A stretch of DNA of 64,000 nt from Chromatocurvus sp964613795 (GCA_964613795.1 CAZTJR010000002.1:1-64000); one strand, 5' to 3'; counted from the first letter of the stretch, positions 17,969-27,665 are shown. The notes: generated by a model from the sequence alone, not told the origin. Translations and numbers: made by a program.

Positions 17969-17997
17969 TACCTTATTTAAAGGTATCTTTTACCTTA
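17969..17997. promoter_or_regulatory. Candidate PspF upstream activating repeats
   Basis: TACCTT (17969-17974) and AAGGTA (17980-17985) form an inverted repeat, and a third TACCTTA follows at 17991-17997. The stretch is AT-rich, lies about 100 bases upstream of the sigma-54 promoter and directly before pspF. Enhancer sites for PspF, with autoregulation of pspF, would be expected here. Binding is inferred from position only. Confidence 0.4.
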
Positions 17998-18015
17998 TTG
18001 AGCTATATTTACAGT

Positions 18016-19065
18016 ATGCGCACCCAGGACAGTATCATCGGTCAATCCCCTACCCTCGCCGCCACACTGGATCGGCTATCGGATCTCGCCGCGATCAACC
18101 GACCGGTACTGATCGTCGGCGAACGCGGCACGGGCAAGGAGCTCGCCGCAGAGCGACTGCATTTTCTTTCACCGCGCTGGGAGGCCCCTTACGTTAAGGT
18201 GAACTGCGCCGCCATGGCAGAGTCACTGCTGGAATCTGAGCTGTTCGGACATGAATCCGGGGCCTTCACCGGTGCCACCCAGCGCCGACGTGGCCGCTTT
18301 GAGCGGGCAGACGGCGGCACACTGTTTCTGGACGAGCTTGCCACTACCTCTGAACGCCTTCAGGAGAAACTTCTGAGACTGGTGGAGTACGGAGAGTTCG
18401 AGCGGCTGGGCGGACAGGACACCCTGCAGGTGGATGTTCGGATCATCGCCGCCACGCACGCCGACCTGCCCCGACTGGCCGCAGAGAACCGCTTCCGTCA
18501 CGACCTACTGGATCGGCTGAGCTTTGATGTGCTGCATCTCCCCCCGCTGCGCCAGCGTCAGGAGGACATCCCGGAGCTGGCACAGCACTTTGCGGTACAG
18601 ATGAGTGCAGAGCTCGGCTGGTCGCTGTTTCCAGGCTTTTCGCATCGGGCCCTGGCAACCCTGCTCACGCACGCCTGGCCTGGCAATATACGGGAACTGA
18701 AAAACACAGTGGAACGGTCAGTGTATCGCTGGGGGCAGCCTGACAGGCCGGTCGACGCCATCACGCTTGATCCATTCCGGTCTCCCTTCACTGGATCACC
18801 ACCTGCAGCCACCGCGACCCCGGAGAGAGTGGCACCGCCGCCATCGGCAGAGGACGGGACTATCGCCGCCGCAGCCGTGACGCTGCCCATTGACCTCCGT
18901 CAGCACTTACAGGAAGAGGAGCGTCGCCTGGTGGAGGCAAGCCTCGCGGAGAACAGCTACAATCAGAAAGCCGCTGCCGGGTCGCTTGGTCTCAGTTATG
19001 ACGCTCTGCGCGGACTGGTCCGCAAGCACGGCCTGCGGACCCGGGGTCCACGCCGGCGGCCCTGA
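18016..19065 (+). CDS. pspF: Psp operon transcriptional activator PspF
   Basis: 349 residues: an AAA+ sigma-54 activator domain from the first residues, with no N-terminal sensory domain, as in PspF. Seen are Walker A GERGTGKE, the sigma-54-contact loop ESGAFTGATQ (GAFTGA), Walker B GGTLFLDELA and a C-terminal Fis-type HTH (NQKAAAGSLGLSYDALRGL). It activates pspABC from upstream sites and is held inactive by PspA. The ATG at 18016 is chosen because homologues start close to the IIGQSPTL motif; the upstream extension is AT-rich noncoding DNA. The linker between the AAA+ and HTH domains is proline/alanine rich. Confidence 0.95.
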   Translation: MRTQDSIIGQSPTLAATLDRLSDLAAINRPVLIVGERGTGKELAAERLHFLSPRWEAPYVKVNCAAMAESLLESELFGHESGAFTGATQRRRGRFERADGGTLFLDELATTSERLQEKLLRLVEYGEFERLGGQDTLQVDVRIIAATHADLPRLAAENRFRHDLLDRLSFDVLHLPPLRQRQEDIPELAQHFAVQMSAELGWSLFPGFSHRALATLLTHAWPGNIRELKNTVERSVYRWGQPDRPVDAITLDPFRSPFTGSPPAATATPERVAPPPSAEDGTIAAAAVTLPIDLRQHLQEEERRLVEASLAENSYNQKAAAGSLGLSYDALRGLVRKHGLRTRGPRRRP

Positions 19066-19114
19066 GCTCACAGCGGACGACAGCCTGACCGACACTGGCA
19101 ATGAGGAACTCAAC

Positions 19115-20578
19115 ATGGCACTCAGCCTTAACGACTCTTCCCTCCTGCAGACCGGCGTCTATATCGACGGCAGCTGGTCCAGGGCCGACAGCGGCGACAC
19201 CTTTGCGGTTAACAACCCGGCAAACGGTGAGACGATCGCCGACGTAGCAAAAGGCGGCGTCGCAGATACGCGTCGCGCCATAGAAGCGGCCGATGCCGCA
19301 ATGGGGGCCTGGCGATCACGTCCAGCCAAGGAGCGGTCTGACATTCTCCGCGCATGGTTTGATCTGCTAATGGCTAACCAGGAAGATCTGGCCGTGATTA
19401 TGACCGCAGAGCAGGGCAAGCCCCTGGCGGAGTCCCGCGGCGAAATCGCCTACGGTGCGTCTTACGTAGAATGGTTTGCCGAGCAGGCAAAACGCATCAA
19501 TGGCGACGTGATTCCCGGGCCGGCGGCGGACCGACGTATTGTCTGTATTCGCCAGCCGGTGGGCGTGGTCGCTGCGATCACACCCTGGAATTTCCCGAAT
19601 GCCATGATCGCGAGAAAGGCAGCGCCCGCCCTCGCTGCAGGCTGCAGCATCGTTATTAAGCCGGCCAGCGAAACCCCGCTGTCGGCGTTTGCCATGTGCG
19701 AACTGGCCACCAGGGCCGGCGTACCCGCGGGTGTAATCAATGTGGTTGCCGGCAGCGCCCGGGACATCGGCGGCGAACTCACCGCCAACCCGCTGGTTCG
19801 CAAGCTGACTTTTACCGGCTCCACGCCCGTGGGCAAGAAGCTTATCGAACAGTGTGCGGCAACCGTAAAGAAAACCTCCATGGAACTCGGCGGCAATGCA
19901 CCGTTCATCGTCTTCGACGATGCTGATCTCGACGCCGCTGTGGAAGGCGCAATGGTGTCAAAATACCGCAATGCGGGACAGACCTGTGTCTGCTCCAATC
20001 GACTCATCGTTCAGGACAGCGTTTACGATGCGTTTGTGGAAAAACTGGTTCGCGCCACCGAAGCGCTGAAAGTCGGCAACGGCATGGACGACGGCGTCAC
20101 CATCGGCCCCCTGATCAACGGGCAGGCGGCCTCTGACGTGAGCGAGCTGGTGGATGACAGCGTTGCCGCCGGTGCGCGCGTCGCCCTTGGCGGCGGCATG
20201 CACGATCTGGGCGGCTACTTCTATCAGCCTACGGTTCTCACCGATGTCACCGCCGCCATGCCGGTATTCCGCAACGAGATATTCGGACCTGTGGCGCCGG
20301 TCACGCGCTTTACCGATGAAGACGAGGCAATTGCCCTGGCCAACGATACCGAGTTCGGCCTTGCTTCTTATTTCTACACGCGGGATATCGGTCGCGTCTG
20401 GCGCGTCGGGGAAGCCCTCGAATACGGCATCGTCGGCATCAACGAAGGCATCATTTCCAACGCGATGGCGCCGTTCGGCGGCATTAAGGAATCCGGCTCC
20501 GGCCGCGAAGGCTCAATCTACGGTATCGACGACTATGTCGAAATCAAGTACATGCTGATGGGCGGCCTGTCACGTTGA
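19115..20578 (+). CDS. gabD: NAD(P)-dependent succinate-semialdehyde dehydrogenase
   Basis: 487 residues of the ALDH superfamily, closest to GabD (482 residues in E. coli). It oxidises succinate semialdehyde to succinate. Motifs: ITPWNFPNAMIARKAAPALA (cofactor), general-base E in SMELGGNAPFIVF, catalytic C in NAGQTCVCSNR, and the C-terminal PFGGIKESGSGREG. GAGGAA sits 7 bases before the ATG at 19115. No gabT or gabP lies beside it, so its link to GABA use is not shown here. Confidence 0.9.
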   Translation: MALSLNDSSLLQTGVYIDGSWSRADSGDTFAVNNPANGETIADVAKGGVADTRRAIEAADAAMGAWRSRPAKERSDILRAWFDLLMANQEDLAVIMTAEQGKPLAESRGEIAYGASYVEWFAEQAKRINGDVIPGPAADRRIVCIRQPVGVVAAITPWNFPNAMIARKAAPALAAGCSIVIKPASETPLSAFAMCELATRAGVPAGVINVVAGSARDIGGELTANPLVRKLTFTGSTPVGKKLIEQCAATVKKTSMELGGNAPFIVFDDADLDAAVEGAMVSKYRNAGQTCVCSNRLIVQDSVYDAFVEKLVRATEALKVGNGMDDGVTIGPLINGQAASDVSELVDDSVAAGARVALGGGMHDLGGYFYQPTVLTDVTAAMPVFRNEIFGPVAPVTRFTDEDEAIALANDTEFGLASYFYTRDIGRVWRVGEALEYGIVGINEGIISNAMAPFGGIKESGSGREGSIYGIDDYVEIKYMLMGGLSR

Positions 20579-20642
20579 CAGCTGTACGTGCTGCGCCGGG
20601 GTTTTTGCAAGCCTGGCAGCGCTGCGCCATCGGAGCCGGCGG

Positions 20643-21806
20643 ATGCTAGGCTTGCTGCTGCTTTTTTTTCTTGTCGCGATCGTCACGTCCTTTCTCTGCT
20701 CCCTGTGGGAGGCCGTGCTACTGAGTATTTCCCCGGCCTATGCGCGGCTCGCCGCCGAAGAGGGCCGTGCCACCGGCCGACATCTGCAGTCGTTCAAGCA
20801 GAATATTGACCGCCCGCTGGCGGCAATACTCACGCTTAACACCATTGCGCATACCGTGGGCGCCATCGGCGTCGGCCAGCAGGCAACGCTGATCTGGGCC
20901 AACGCCAACCCCCTGATTACCGGTCTCGCGGTCCCGGCGGTAATGACGCTGGCGGTGTTGATACTGTCGGAAATCATTCCGAAAACCATTGGCGCGAACC
21001 AGTGGCCGCGCCTCGCACCGTTCACGGTCGTATCGCTGCGCGTCATTATCGTCCTTCTGTATCCCCTGGTGTGGGCCTGCCAGTTCATCACCCGGCGTCT
21101 GAATCATGGCGACAGCGCCAGCGTGCTGACACGGTCCGAGTTCATGACGCTGGCAGAAATCGGGGAGAAAGATGGGGTCTTCAAAGCCGGCGAAACCTCC
21201 ATTATCCAGAACCTGTTGCGTTTTCAGGACATTACCGCGCGCGACGTCATGACACCACGCATGGTGGTGAAAACCGCCGTACAGGAAGATACCGTGGATG
21301 ACTTCCTCGCCGCGAATGCCGATGACAAGCTGAGATTCTCGCGCATTCCCGTCTACCGACGTGCCAGCCGCGAAGACATGACCGGTTACGTGCTGCGTAA
21401 CGAGGTGCTCGAGCTGAAAACCCGTGATGCCGGGGCAACCCCCTTGACTGACATAATACGTCCTCTGCGCGCCGTCGACGAAACCAGCGCGCTGCCAGAC
21501 CTGTTTGACTGGTTTGTGAGCAATCGCGAGCATATCGCGCTGGTCATGGACAGCTACGGCGGCATGTCCGGCGTTGTCACCATGGAAGACGTGATCGAAA
21601 CGCTGCTCGGCCTCGAAATTGTCGACGAGTCCGACAGCGTGACCGACATGCAGGCTCTCGCCAGACGCAACTGGGAAAAACGCGCCAGAGCCCTCGGCCT
21701 TCTTGCCGACGACGGCCCAACCGACCCGGTCACCAGGCCACCGCCCGGCACCCCGGAACAGGCCCCCACCAAGGACAGCGACATTCCAGACGCGGGTCAA
21801 ACCTGA
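20643..21806 (+). CDS. CNNM/DUF21 transporter with CBS pair
   Basis: 387 residues: an N-terminal DUF21/CNNM membrane domain with about four hydrophobic segments (LLLLFFLVAIVTSFLCSLW; LNTIAHTVGAIGVGQQ; AVLILSEIIPKTIGANQ) and a cytoplasmic CBS pair (DVMTPRMVVKTAV to MDSYGGMSGVVTMEDVIETL). It lacks the C-terminal CorC/HlyC domain found in longer relatives and ends in a proline-rich acidic tail. CNNM proteins are linked to Mg2+ (or Co2+) efflux. It is 64 bases behind gabD, probably independent. Confidence 0.88.
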   Translation: MLGLLLLFFLVAIVTSFLCSLWEAVLLSISPAYARLAAEEGRATGRHLQSFKQNIDRPLAAILTLNTIAHTVGAIGVGQQATLIWANANPLITGLAVPAVMTLAVLILSEIIPKTIGANQWPRLAPFTVVSLRVIIVLLYPLVWACQFITRRLNHGDSASVLTRSEFMTLAEIGEKDGVFKAGETSIIQNLLRFQDITARDVMTPRMVVKTAVQEDTVDDFLAANADDKLRFSRIPVYRRASREDMTGYVLRNEVLELKTRDAGATPLTDIIRPLRAVDETSALPDLFDWFVSNREHIALVMDSYGGMSGVVTMEDVIETLLGLEIVDESDSVTDMQALARRNWEKRARALGLLADDGPTDPVTRPPPGTPEQAPTKDSDIPDAGQT

Positions 21807-21851
21807 CGCCTGACCCCGGCACCACTGAACCCTCCGGGCAGCTTCAATGCA

Positions 21852-21965
21852 GGTCTTTTGCCCGAGACCCGCTTCTTGCGACCGTCGGCGACATGGATGT
21901 CGCCGCCGAGCCCCCATGGATGGGTCCACGGCGTGTCGCGAGAAGCGGGTCTCGGGCAAAAGACC
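21852..21965. repeat. Long cloverleaf-like inverted repeat (MITE/REP-like element)
   Basis: A perfect 25-base inverted repeat (21852-21876 with 21941-21965), extended by one G-U pair and five more pairs to 21882/21935. Inside are two further hairpins: GGCGACATGGATGTCGCC (21887-21904) and CCCATGGATGGG (21913-21924). The element fills the gap between two convergent genes. It has no transposase and no obvious target-site duplication. As RNA it would fold into a stable three-way structure and could terminate or protect both convergent transcripts. Confidence 0.85.
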
Positions 21966-21992
21966 GGTCGACGAAGACCCGATCCAAACAGA

Positions 21993-23483
21993 TCAGGCCA
22001 GTGTCCGCTCCAACGCTGTGCGCCAGGAATCCTGCCGCCGCCGGCGCGCCTGCGCCGACAGGCCTACCTTGAACTCATCTCCCGCCTGCCAGATACGCCG
22101 GATATCCCGCGTCCCACGCCAGATACCGGCTCCTACTCCGGCAAGATAGGAGGCCCCCGCCACCGTGGTCTCGATCAACTGCGGACGAATCAGCTTGCGC
22201 CCCAGGACATCTGCCTGGATCTGCATCAGCAGATTGTTCGCGGAGGCACCGCCATCCACCCGCAGCGGTCGCATGCGACGACCCAGGTCCTTTTCCATAG
22301 CCAGGAGGATATCCGCGTTCTGCAGCGCCATGGCATCCAGCGTTGCCCGGGCAAGGTGACCACGTTGCGTGCCCCGGGTGAGTCCGCATATCAGGCCGCG
22401 GGCGTCAGGCGCCCAGTGCGGCGCACCCAGACCCGTGAGAGCCGGCACGAATTCCACCCCACCGTGGTCCTTGACCTCACGCGCCAGCGACTCGACTTCC
22501 CGGGCATGGCGGATAATCTTCAGCCCATCGCGCAAGAACTGCACCGCAGCACCGCAGATAAAGGCCCCACCCTCAAGCGCGTACACCGGTTTGCCACCCT
22601 CCCCAAGCTGCCAGGCTACGGTGGTGAGCAGACCGGAATGGGACTGCAACCGCTCTGAGCCGGTATTCATGACGATAAACGATCCGGTGCCGAAGGTGCA
22701 CTTGGCATCACCGACGCCAAAACAGGCCTGGCCAAACAGCGCGGCCTGCTGGTCTCCGGCTGAACCGGTGATGGGGATACCATCTGGCAGACCCGGAACG
22801 TTGCGGGTGAAACCCAGATCACCCGCGCAGGGGCGTATCGTCGGCAGAATGGCGGCGGGCACCTCGAACAGGTCCAGCAGGCGGCTGTCCCAGGTGAGAT
22901 CCTTGAGATTCATCAGGGACGTGCGAGCAGCGTTGGAGACGTCGGTCACATGGTTCTCGCCACCACTCAGCTGCCAGATGAGGAAACTGTCCACCGTGCC
23001 CGCCGCAACCCGTCCGGACTTGAGCTTCGCCGCAATACGGGGTGTGTTCTGCAGCAGCCAGCGGAACTTGCTGGCCGAAAAATAGGGATCGAGAACGAGC
23101 CCGGATTTGGCCTGCACGAGCTTCTCATGGCCAGCCGCCTTCAGGGATTCACAGAATTCCGTGGTGCGGCGACACTGCCAGACCACGGCGTCATTCAATG
23201 CCTCGCCGGTCTGGCGATCCCAGAGCAGAGACGTTTCGCGCTGGTTGGTAATGCCGATAGCGACAATGTCGCCACCCCGGCACCCGGCACGACGGAGCAC
23301 GCCGCGAATGCCCTTGAGCACGGACCGCCAGATGTCGTCAACGCGGTGACTGACCCAGCCTGGGCGAGGGTACAGCTGCTCAAACTCATTAGTGACGCTG
23401 GCGCACAGAGTCCCTTCGGTTGTCATCAGCGCGACCGTTGTTCCCGTCGTACCCTGGTCAATTGCAAGGATGTAGCCTGCCAT
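21993..23483 (-). CDS. glpK: Glycerol kinase
   Basis: 496 residues, the usual GlpK size. It phosphorylates glycerol to sn-glycerol 3-phosphate. Motifs: YILAIDQGTTGTTVALM (phosphate 1), NQRETSLLWDRQTGEALNDA (glycerol-binding), GSAGDQQAALFGQ (catalytic aspartate) and LRVDGGASANNLLMQ (adenosine). The ATG at 23483 starts one base after the stop of the upstream aldehyde dehydrogenase, so the two are probably one transcript. The common partners glpF, glpD and glpR are not adjacent. Confidence 0.95.
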   Translation of the reverse strand: MAGYILAIDQGTTGTTVALMTTEGTLCASVTNEFEQLYPRPGWVSHRVDDIWRSVLKGIRGVLRRAGCRGGDIVAIGITNQRETSLLWDRQTGEALNDAVVWQCRRTTEFCESLKAAGHEKLVQAKSGLVLDPYFSASKFRWLLQNTPRIAAKLKSGRVAAGTVDSFLIWQLSGGENHVTDVSNAARTSLMNLKDLTWDSRLLDLFEVPAAILPTIRPCAGDLGFTRNVPGLPDGIPITGSAGDQQAALFGQACFGVGDAKCTFGTGSFIVMNTGSERLQSHSGLLTTVAWQLGEGGKPVYALEGGAFICGAAVQFLRDGLKIIRHAREVESLAREVKDHGGVEFVPALTGLGAPHWAPDARGLICGLTRGTQRGHLARATLDAMALQNADILLAMEKDLGRRMRPLRVDGGASANNLLMQIQADVLGRKLIRPQLIETTVAGASYLAGVGAGIWRGTRDIRRIWQAGDEFKVGLSAQARRRRQDSWRTALERTLA

Positions 23484-23484
23484 A

Positions 23485-24912
23485 TCAGGTCCCGTAACCT
23501 TCCACCGCCTTGATTTCAAGGAAATCCTCGAAGCCATGCGCACCCCACTCGCGGCCATTACCGGACTGCTTGAAGCCACCAAAAGGAACGTCGTATCCGC
23601 CCGAAGCACCGTTGATATGGATATTACCGGCGCGGATGCGTGACGCAACCCGGCGCGCGTGGTCGACATCACTGCTCTGCACGAAGCCGGCAAGCCCGTA
23701 GGGCGTATCGTTGGCGATGCGGATAGCCTCCTCCTCGCTTGTGTAGGGAATCATGACCAGCACCGGCCCGAAAATTTCCTCGCGGGCGATCGTCATGTCG
23801 TTGTTGACGTCGGAGAAAACGGTCGGCCGGACAAAGTAGCCGGTGTCATGACCTTCGGGCTTGCCGGGACCGCCGACCACGAGCTTCGCACCTTCTTCAA
23901 TGCCCTTTTCGATCAGTGCCTGTATGCGATCGTACTGCAGTTGCGACACCACGGGCCCCATGTGGGTGCCGGGATCTGTCGGATCGCCCAGCACTACTTT
24001 CTCTGCCACCTCACGCGCACGCTCCTCCGCCTCTGCAAGCCTGTCCGCCGGCACCAGCATGCGTGACGGTGCGTTACAGGACTGGCCGCTGTTGTTGAAC
24101 ATGCTGCGCACACCCTGCTTGACGGCGGCGGCCAGGTCAGCATCCTCAAGGATGATGTTTGGTGACTTGCCGCCGAGTTCCTGCGTCACCCGCTTCACAG
24201 AGGGCGCGGCATTCTGTGCCACCAGCGTGCCCGCCCGGGTGGAGCCGGTAAATGACATCATGTCGATATCCGGGTGTCGGGACAGCAGCGTGCCCACACC
24301 CGGGCCATCACCGTTGACCAGATTGAATACACCGGCAGGAACACCCGCCTCCTGCATGACCTCAGCCCACAGCCAGGCGGACAGCGGGGCAATTTCACTG
24401 GGCTTGAGAATCACCGTACAGCCCACCGCTAATGCCGGCGCCACTTTACAGCCGATCTGGTTCATCGGCCAGTTCCAGGGCGTGATCAGACCGCAGACGC
24501 CTATCGGTTCCTTGAACACGCGGTGGGCGCCAAGGTTCTCCTCAAAAGAGAACTCCCTGAGAACACGGGCCGCCTCCTGCAGGTGGCCAAGCCCGGTGTG
24601 CGCCTGCGCTTTCTCCGCGAAGGTAATCGGGGCGCCCATTTCCTCACTGATAGCGGCGGCGATATCCCGGTAACGCTTCTCGTAGACAGCAGCGCAGGCG
24701 TCGAGCAAATCGATCCGCTCCTGCCGCGAAGTCTGCGAGTAGCTGTCGAAGGCCTCGCGGGCAGCGGCCACCGCGCGATTGACATCGGCCTCGCCGCCGA
24801 GGGAAATCCTCGCGCACACCGTTTCCGTCGCCGGGTTGATCACGTCAAAGGGGTTCGCGGTGGCCGGGTCGACCCACTGACCATCAATGTAGAATTGCGT
24901 GTAATCGCGCAT
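23485..24912 (-). CDS. NAD(P)-dependent aldehyde dehydrogenase
   Basis: 475 residues, ALDH superfamily. Motifs: GLITPWNWPMNQIGCKVAPAL, base E in TQELGGKSPNIILEDADL, catalytic cysteine in NNSGQSCNAPSRML, and the C-terminal PFGGFKQSGNGREWG. It oxidises an unidentified aldehyde to the acid. GGAGA six bases before the ATG at 24912 fixes the start; the longer upstream frame is not supported. It is translationally adjacent to glpK. It shares only general superfamily similarity with the gabD-like enzyme at 19115. Confidence 0.92.
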   Translation of the reverse strand: MRDYTQFYIDGQWVDPATANPFDVINPATETVCARISLGGEADVNRAVAAAREAFDSYSQTSRQERIDLLDACAAVYEKRYRDIAAAISEEMGAPITFAEKAQAHTGLGHLQEAARVLREFSFEENLGAHRVFKEPIGVCGLITPWNWPMNQIGCKVAPALAVGCTVILKPSEIAPLSAWLWAEVMQEAGVPAGVFNLVNGDGPGVGTLLSRHPDIDMMSFTGSTRAGTLVAQNAAPSVKRVTQELGGKSPNIILEDADLAAAVKQGVRSMFNNSGQSCNAPSRMLVPADRLAEAEERAREVAEKVVLGDPTDPGTHMGPVVSQLQYDRIQALIEKGIEEGAKLVVGGPGKPEGHDTGYFVRPTVFSDVNNDMTIAREEIFGPVLVMIPYTSEEEAIRIANDTPYGLAGFVQSSDVDHARRVASRIRAGNIHINGASGGYDVPFGGFKQSGNGREWGAHGFEDFLEIKAVEGYGT

Positions 24913-25118
24913 GCGTGTCTCCAGAAATAATGATGCGTGTTGCTCTACCGGAGTGTAGCACCCGAGGCGCGGCTGGACAGCCGTCGTCCCTGACGCGACA
25001 GAACGACATGACAGCTGCGCGGGATCATTAGCGGGAGACCGATCGGGGACTGCTTGCGCACGATTCCCGATTGCCACACAATTTAATAGGTTAATGACAG
25101 ATCCGGGAGACGGGCACT

Positions 25119-26267
25119 ATGACAATGGATATCGGCAGCGACGAGATGACTCTGTTTCGCGACATGGCGCGTCGCGCTTTCGAGCACGAGATCACGCCGC
25201 ACTACGACGCCTGGGAAGAAGAGCGCATGGTGCCGCGCTCGCTCTGGAACACGCTAGGAGCGGCGGGACTTCTGTGCCCTGACGTCGACGAGGCCTACGG
25301 TGGCGCAGGGACCTCGCCGCAGGTGACGCTGGCGATGATCGAGGAGCTCTCCTATATGGGCTTTGGCGGCTTTGCCAGCGGTTACGGCATCCATTCCAAT
25401 ATTGTCGCCCCTTACCTCATCCACCACGGCAGCGAGGCACAGAAGCAACAGTGGCTGCCGCGAATGGTCACCGGCGAAGTCGTGGGCGCACTGGCCATGA
25501 CCGAGCCCGGCGCCGGTTCAGACGTCCAGGCAATTCGCACGAATGCCGTCAGGGATGGCGACGAATGGGTACTGAATGGCTCGAAGATCTTCATCACCAA
25601 CGGCATACATGCCGATCTGGTGCTGGTCGCCGCAATCACCGACCCCGGCAAGGGCGCCAAGGGCACCTCGCTGTTCCTGGTCGATGCACACCTGCCTGGC
25701 TTCGAGAAGAGTCGCAAGATCGACAAGATAGGCCAGCATGCCTCCGATACGGCACAGCTGTTTTTCCAGGATGTGCGCTTGCCCGGCGATGCCCTGCTCG
25801 GCGAGTTGAACCGCGGCTTCATTACGATGATGCAGGAACTGCCCCGGGAGCGTCTGGGTATCGCAGCCCAGGCCGTGGCCTCCGCCGAGGGCGCTCTGGC
25901 GCTGACGGTGGATTACGTCGGCGAACGCAAAGCCTTCGGCCAGGCCATCAGCAGCTTCCAGAACACACGCTTCAAGCTGGCTGACGTGAAAACCGAGATC
26001 GCTCTCAATCGCGCCCTCTACGAGCAATGTGCGACAGAGTACAGCCGTGGAGAGCTGACGGCAGACAAGGCCGCAATGCTGAAGCTAGCCTCCTGCGAAA
26101 TGCAGTGCAGCACCATCGATGAATGCCTGCAGCTGTTTGGCGGCTACGGCTACACCAGTGAATATCCGATCTCACGCTTCTACACCGATGCACGCATACA
26201 GCGCATCTACGGGGGTACGTCAGAGATCATGCGCGAACTGGTCGCGCGCAGCCTGCTCGGGCGCTGA
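25119..26267 (+). CDS. Acyl-CoA dehydrogenase
   Basis: 382 residues: an N-terminal helical domain, a central beta domain with AMTEPGAGSDVQAIRTNAV and a C-terminal helical domain. It introduces a double bond in an acyl-CoA, passing electrons to ETF. The C-terminal motif is QRIYGGTSEIMRE: glycine replaces the catalytic glutamate that short/medium-chain enzymes have at IYEG, so the base is probably in the helix containing ELPRERL, as in long-chain or isovaleryl-type enzymes. It is divergent from the aldehyde dehydrogenase and convergent with a class III CoA transferase. Confidence 0.93.
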   Translation: MTMDIGSDEMTLFRDMARRAFEHEITPHYDAWEEERMVPRSLWNTLGAAGLLCPDVDEAYGGAGTSPQVTLAMIEELSYMGFGGFASGYGIHSNIVAPYLIHHGSEAQKQQWLPRMVTGEVVGALAMTEPGAGSDVQAIRTNAVRDGDEWVLNGSKIFITNGIHADLVLVAAITDPGKGAKGTSLFLVDAHLPGFEKSRKIDKIGQHASDTAQLFFQDVRLPGDALLGELNRGFITMMQELPRERLGIAAQAVASAEGALALTVDYVGERKAFGQAISSFQNTRFKLADVKTEIALNRALYEQCATEYSRGELTADKAAMLKLASCEMQCSTIDECLQLFGGYGYTSEYPISRFYTDARIQRIYGGTSEIMRELVARSLLGR

Positions 26268-26312
26268 AGACCTGGCGGGCGAGCCCCTCGATCACGGGCT
26301 CCTCGGCGCCGT

Positions 26313-27509
26313 TCAGATAATCACGCCCTCGGCGCGGAGCCCGGCGACGTCCTCGTCAGAGAGTGACAGCAAGCCCTGCAGGATCTCCTCGTTGTGACTG
26401 CCGATGCTCCCGCCAGGCCACTCGGTACGTCCCGGGGTTTTTTCCAGCCGCGGCATGATCGCCGGAATTTTCAGCGGCTTGCCGTCTATTTCCACCCGCT
26501 CGAACAGCCCCCGCGCCCGATAATGAGGATCAGACAGCATATCCGCTACGCTGTAAATCGGTCCGACCGGCACCCTGGCCGCCTCCAGTCGCTGGATGAC
26601 TTCAGCCGCGGCGTGCTGCTGGCACCAGTCTGCCAGCGCCGCATCAATTTCTGCCTGGTGCACAATGCGTCCCGGGTTCTGCGCCATGGCCGGGTTCTCT
26701 GCCATGTCTGGCCGACCGGCGACGGTCATGAGCCGCCGGAAAATGGAATCGCCATTGCCGCCAATGATAACGTGCCTGCCGTCGCGACAGGTGTAGGTGT
26801 TGGTCGGCACGATGCCGGTTATCGTCGTACCTGCCGGCTCGCGCACCACGCCGGCGCCGTCGAATTCCGGCACCATACCCTCCATCAGGTTGAAGACCGA
26901 TTCGTACAGCGCAACGTCAATGGTCTGGCCACTGTCGTCGCGGTGGCGCTGTATCACCGCCAGCGCAACGCCGAGCGCAGCATGAATGGCCGACAGCGTG
27001 TCGCCGAGTGAGATATTAGGACGCACCGGTGGCTTTCCAGGCTCGCCATTGATGTAGCGAAAGCCGCCAAAGCCCTCGGTGACTGAGGCATAGCCCGGCT
27101 TGTCCGAGTAGGGACCGTTCTGGCCGTAACCGGAAATCCGGGTGTAGATAAGCCGCGGGTTGCGCTGCCGAACGACATCCGGCCCCATGCCCCAGGCCTC
27201 CATGGCGCCCGGACGGAAGTTCTCGACCAGCACGTCGGCATCATCGAGCAAACGCAGCGCGAGCTCACGGCCACGGAGGGATTTCAGATCCAGGGTCACA
27301 CTTTTCTTGTTGCGCCCGAGGCTGCGATACCACAGCGAGGTGCCATCGCGCATCTCTCGCCAGCCGCGAATCGGATCGCCGCCCGGCGGCTCCACCTTGA
27401 TCACCTCGGCGCCAAAATAACCAAGAATGGTCGTCGTGAAAGGACCGGCGAGCAGCTGGCCGAGTTCAATTACCCGAAGACCGTCCAATGGCCTTGCAGA
27501 ATGGGTCAC
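26313..27509 (-). CDS. Class III CoA transferase (CaiB/BaiF family)
   Basis: 398 residues. Family motifs: LDGLRVIELGQLLAGPFTTT at the start, VIKVEPPGGDPIRGWRE, and the DADVLVENFRPGAMEAWG segment containing the region of the catalytic aspartate. These enzymes move CoA between carboxylic acids; the substrate cannot be told. It begins with GTG at 27509. The neighbouring acyl-CoA dehydrogenase suggests a role in acyl-CoA catabolism. Confidence 0.9.
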   Translation of the reverse strand: MTHSARPLDGLRVIELGQLLAGPFTTTILGYFGAEVIKVEPPGGDPIRGWREMRDGTSLWYRSLGRNKKSVTLDLKSLRGRELALRLLDDADVLVENFRPGAMEAWGMGPDVVRQRNPRLIYTRISGYGQNGPYSDKPGYASVTEGFGGFRYINGEPGKPPVRPNISLGDTLSAIHAALGVALAVIQRHRDDSGQTIDVALYESVFNLMEGMVPEFDGAGVVREPAGTTITGIVPTNTYTCRDGRHVIIGGNGDSIFRRLMTVAGRPDMAENPAMAQNPGRIVHQAEIDAALADWCQQHAAAEVIQRLEAARVPVGPIYSVADMLSDPHYRARGLFERVEIDGKPLKIPAIMPRLEKTPGRTEWPGGSIGSHNEEILQGLLSLSDEDVAGLRAEGVII

Positions 27510-27665
27510 CAGCAGTCTCCTTGTTACGCAAAGACCGCAGTGTAGCGCGCGGCCATGGCAGGAATCGAGCGGGATCAGCGCAGCGTCATGTCAATCCGCA
27601 GGTCGACAGGCGTTATCAATCTGCTAGAGTTATGGCATCTAACAATCACCCGGGAGCAAAGACCC

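Noticed and set aside
20718..21959. 413-residue open frame antisense to the CNNM gene
   Set aside because: Lies over a clear membrane protein gene and runs through the inverted repeat; no recognisable family.
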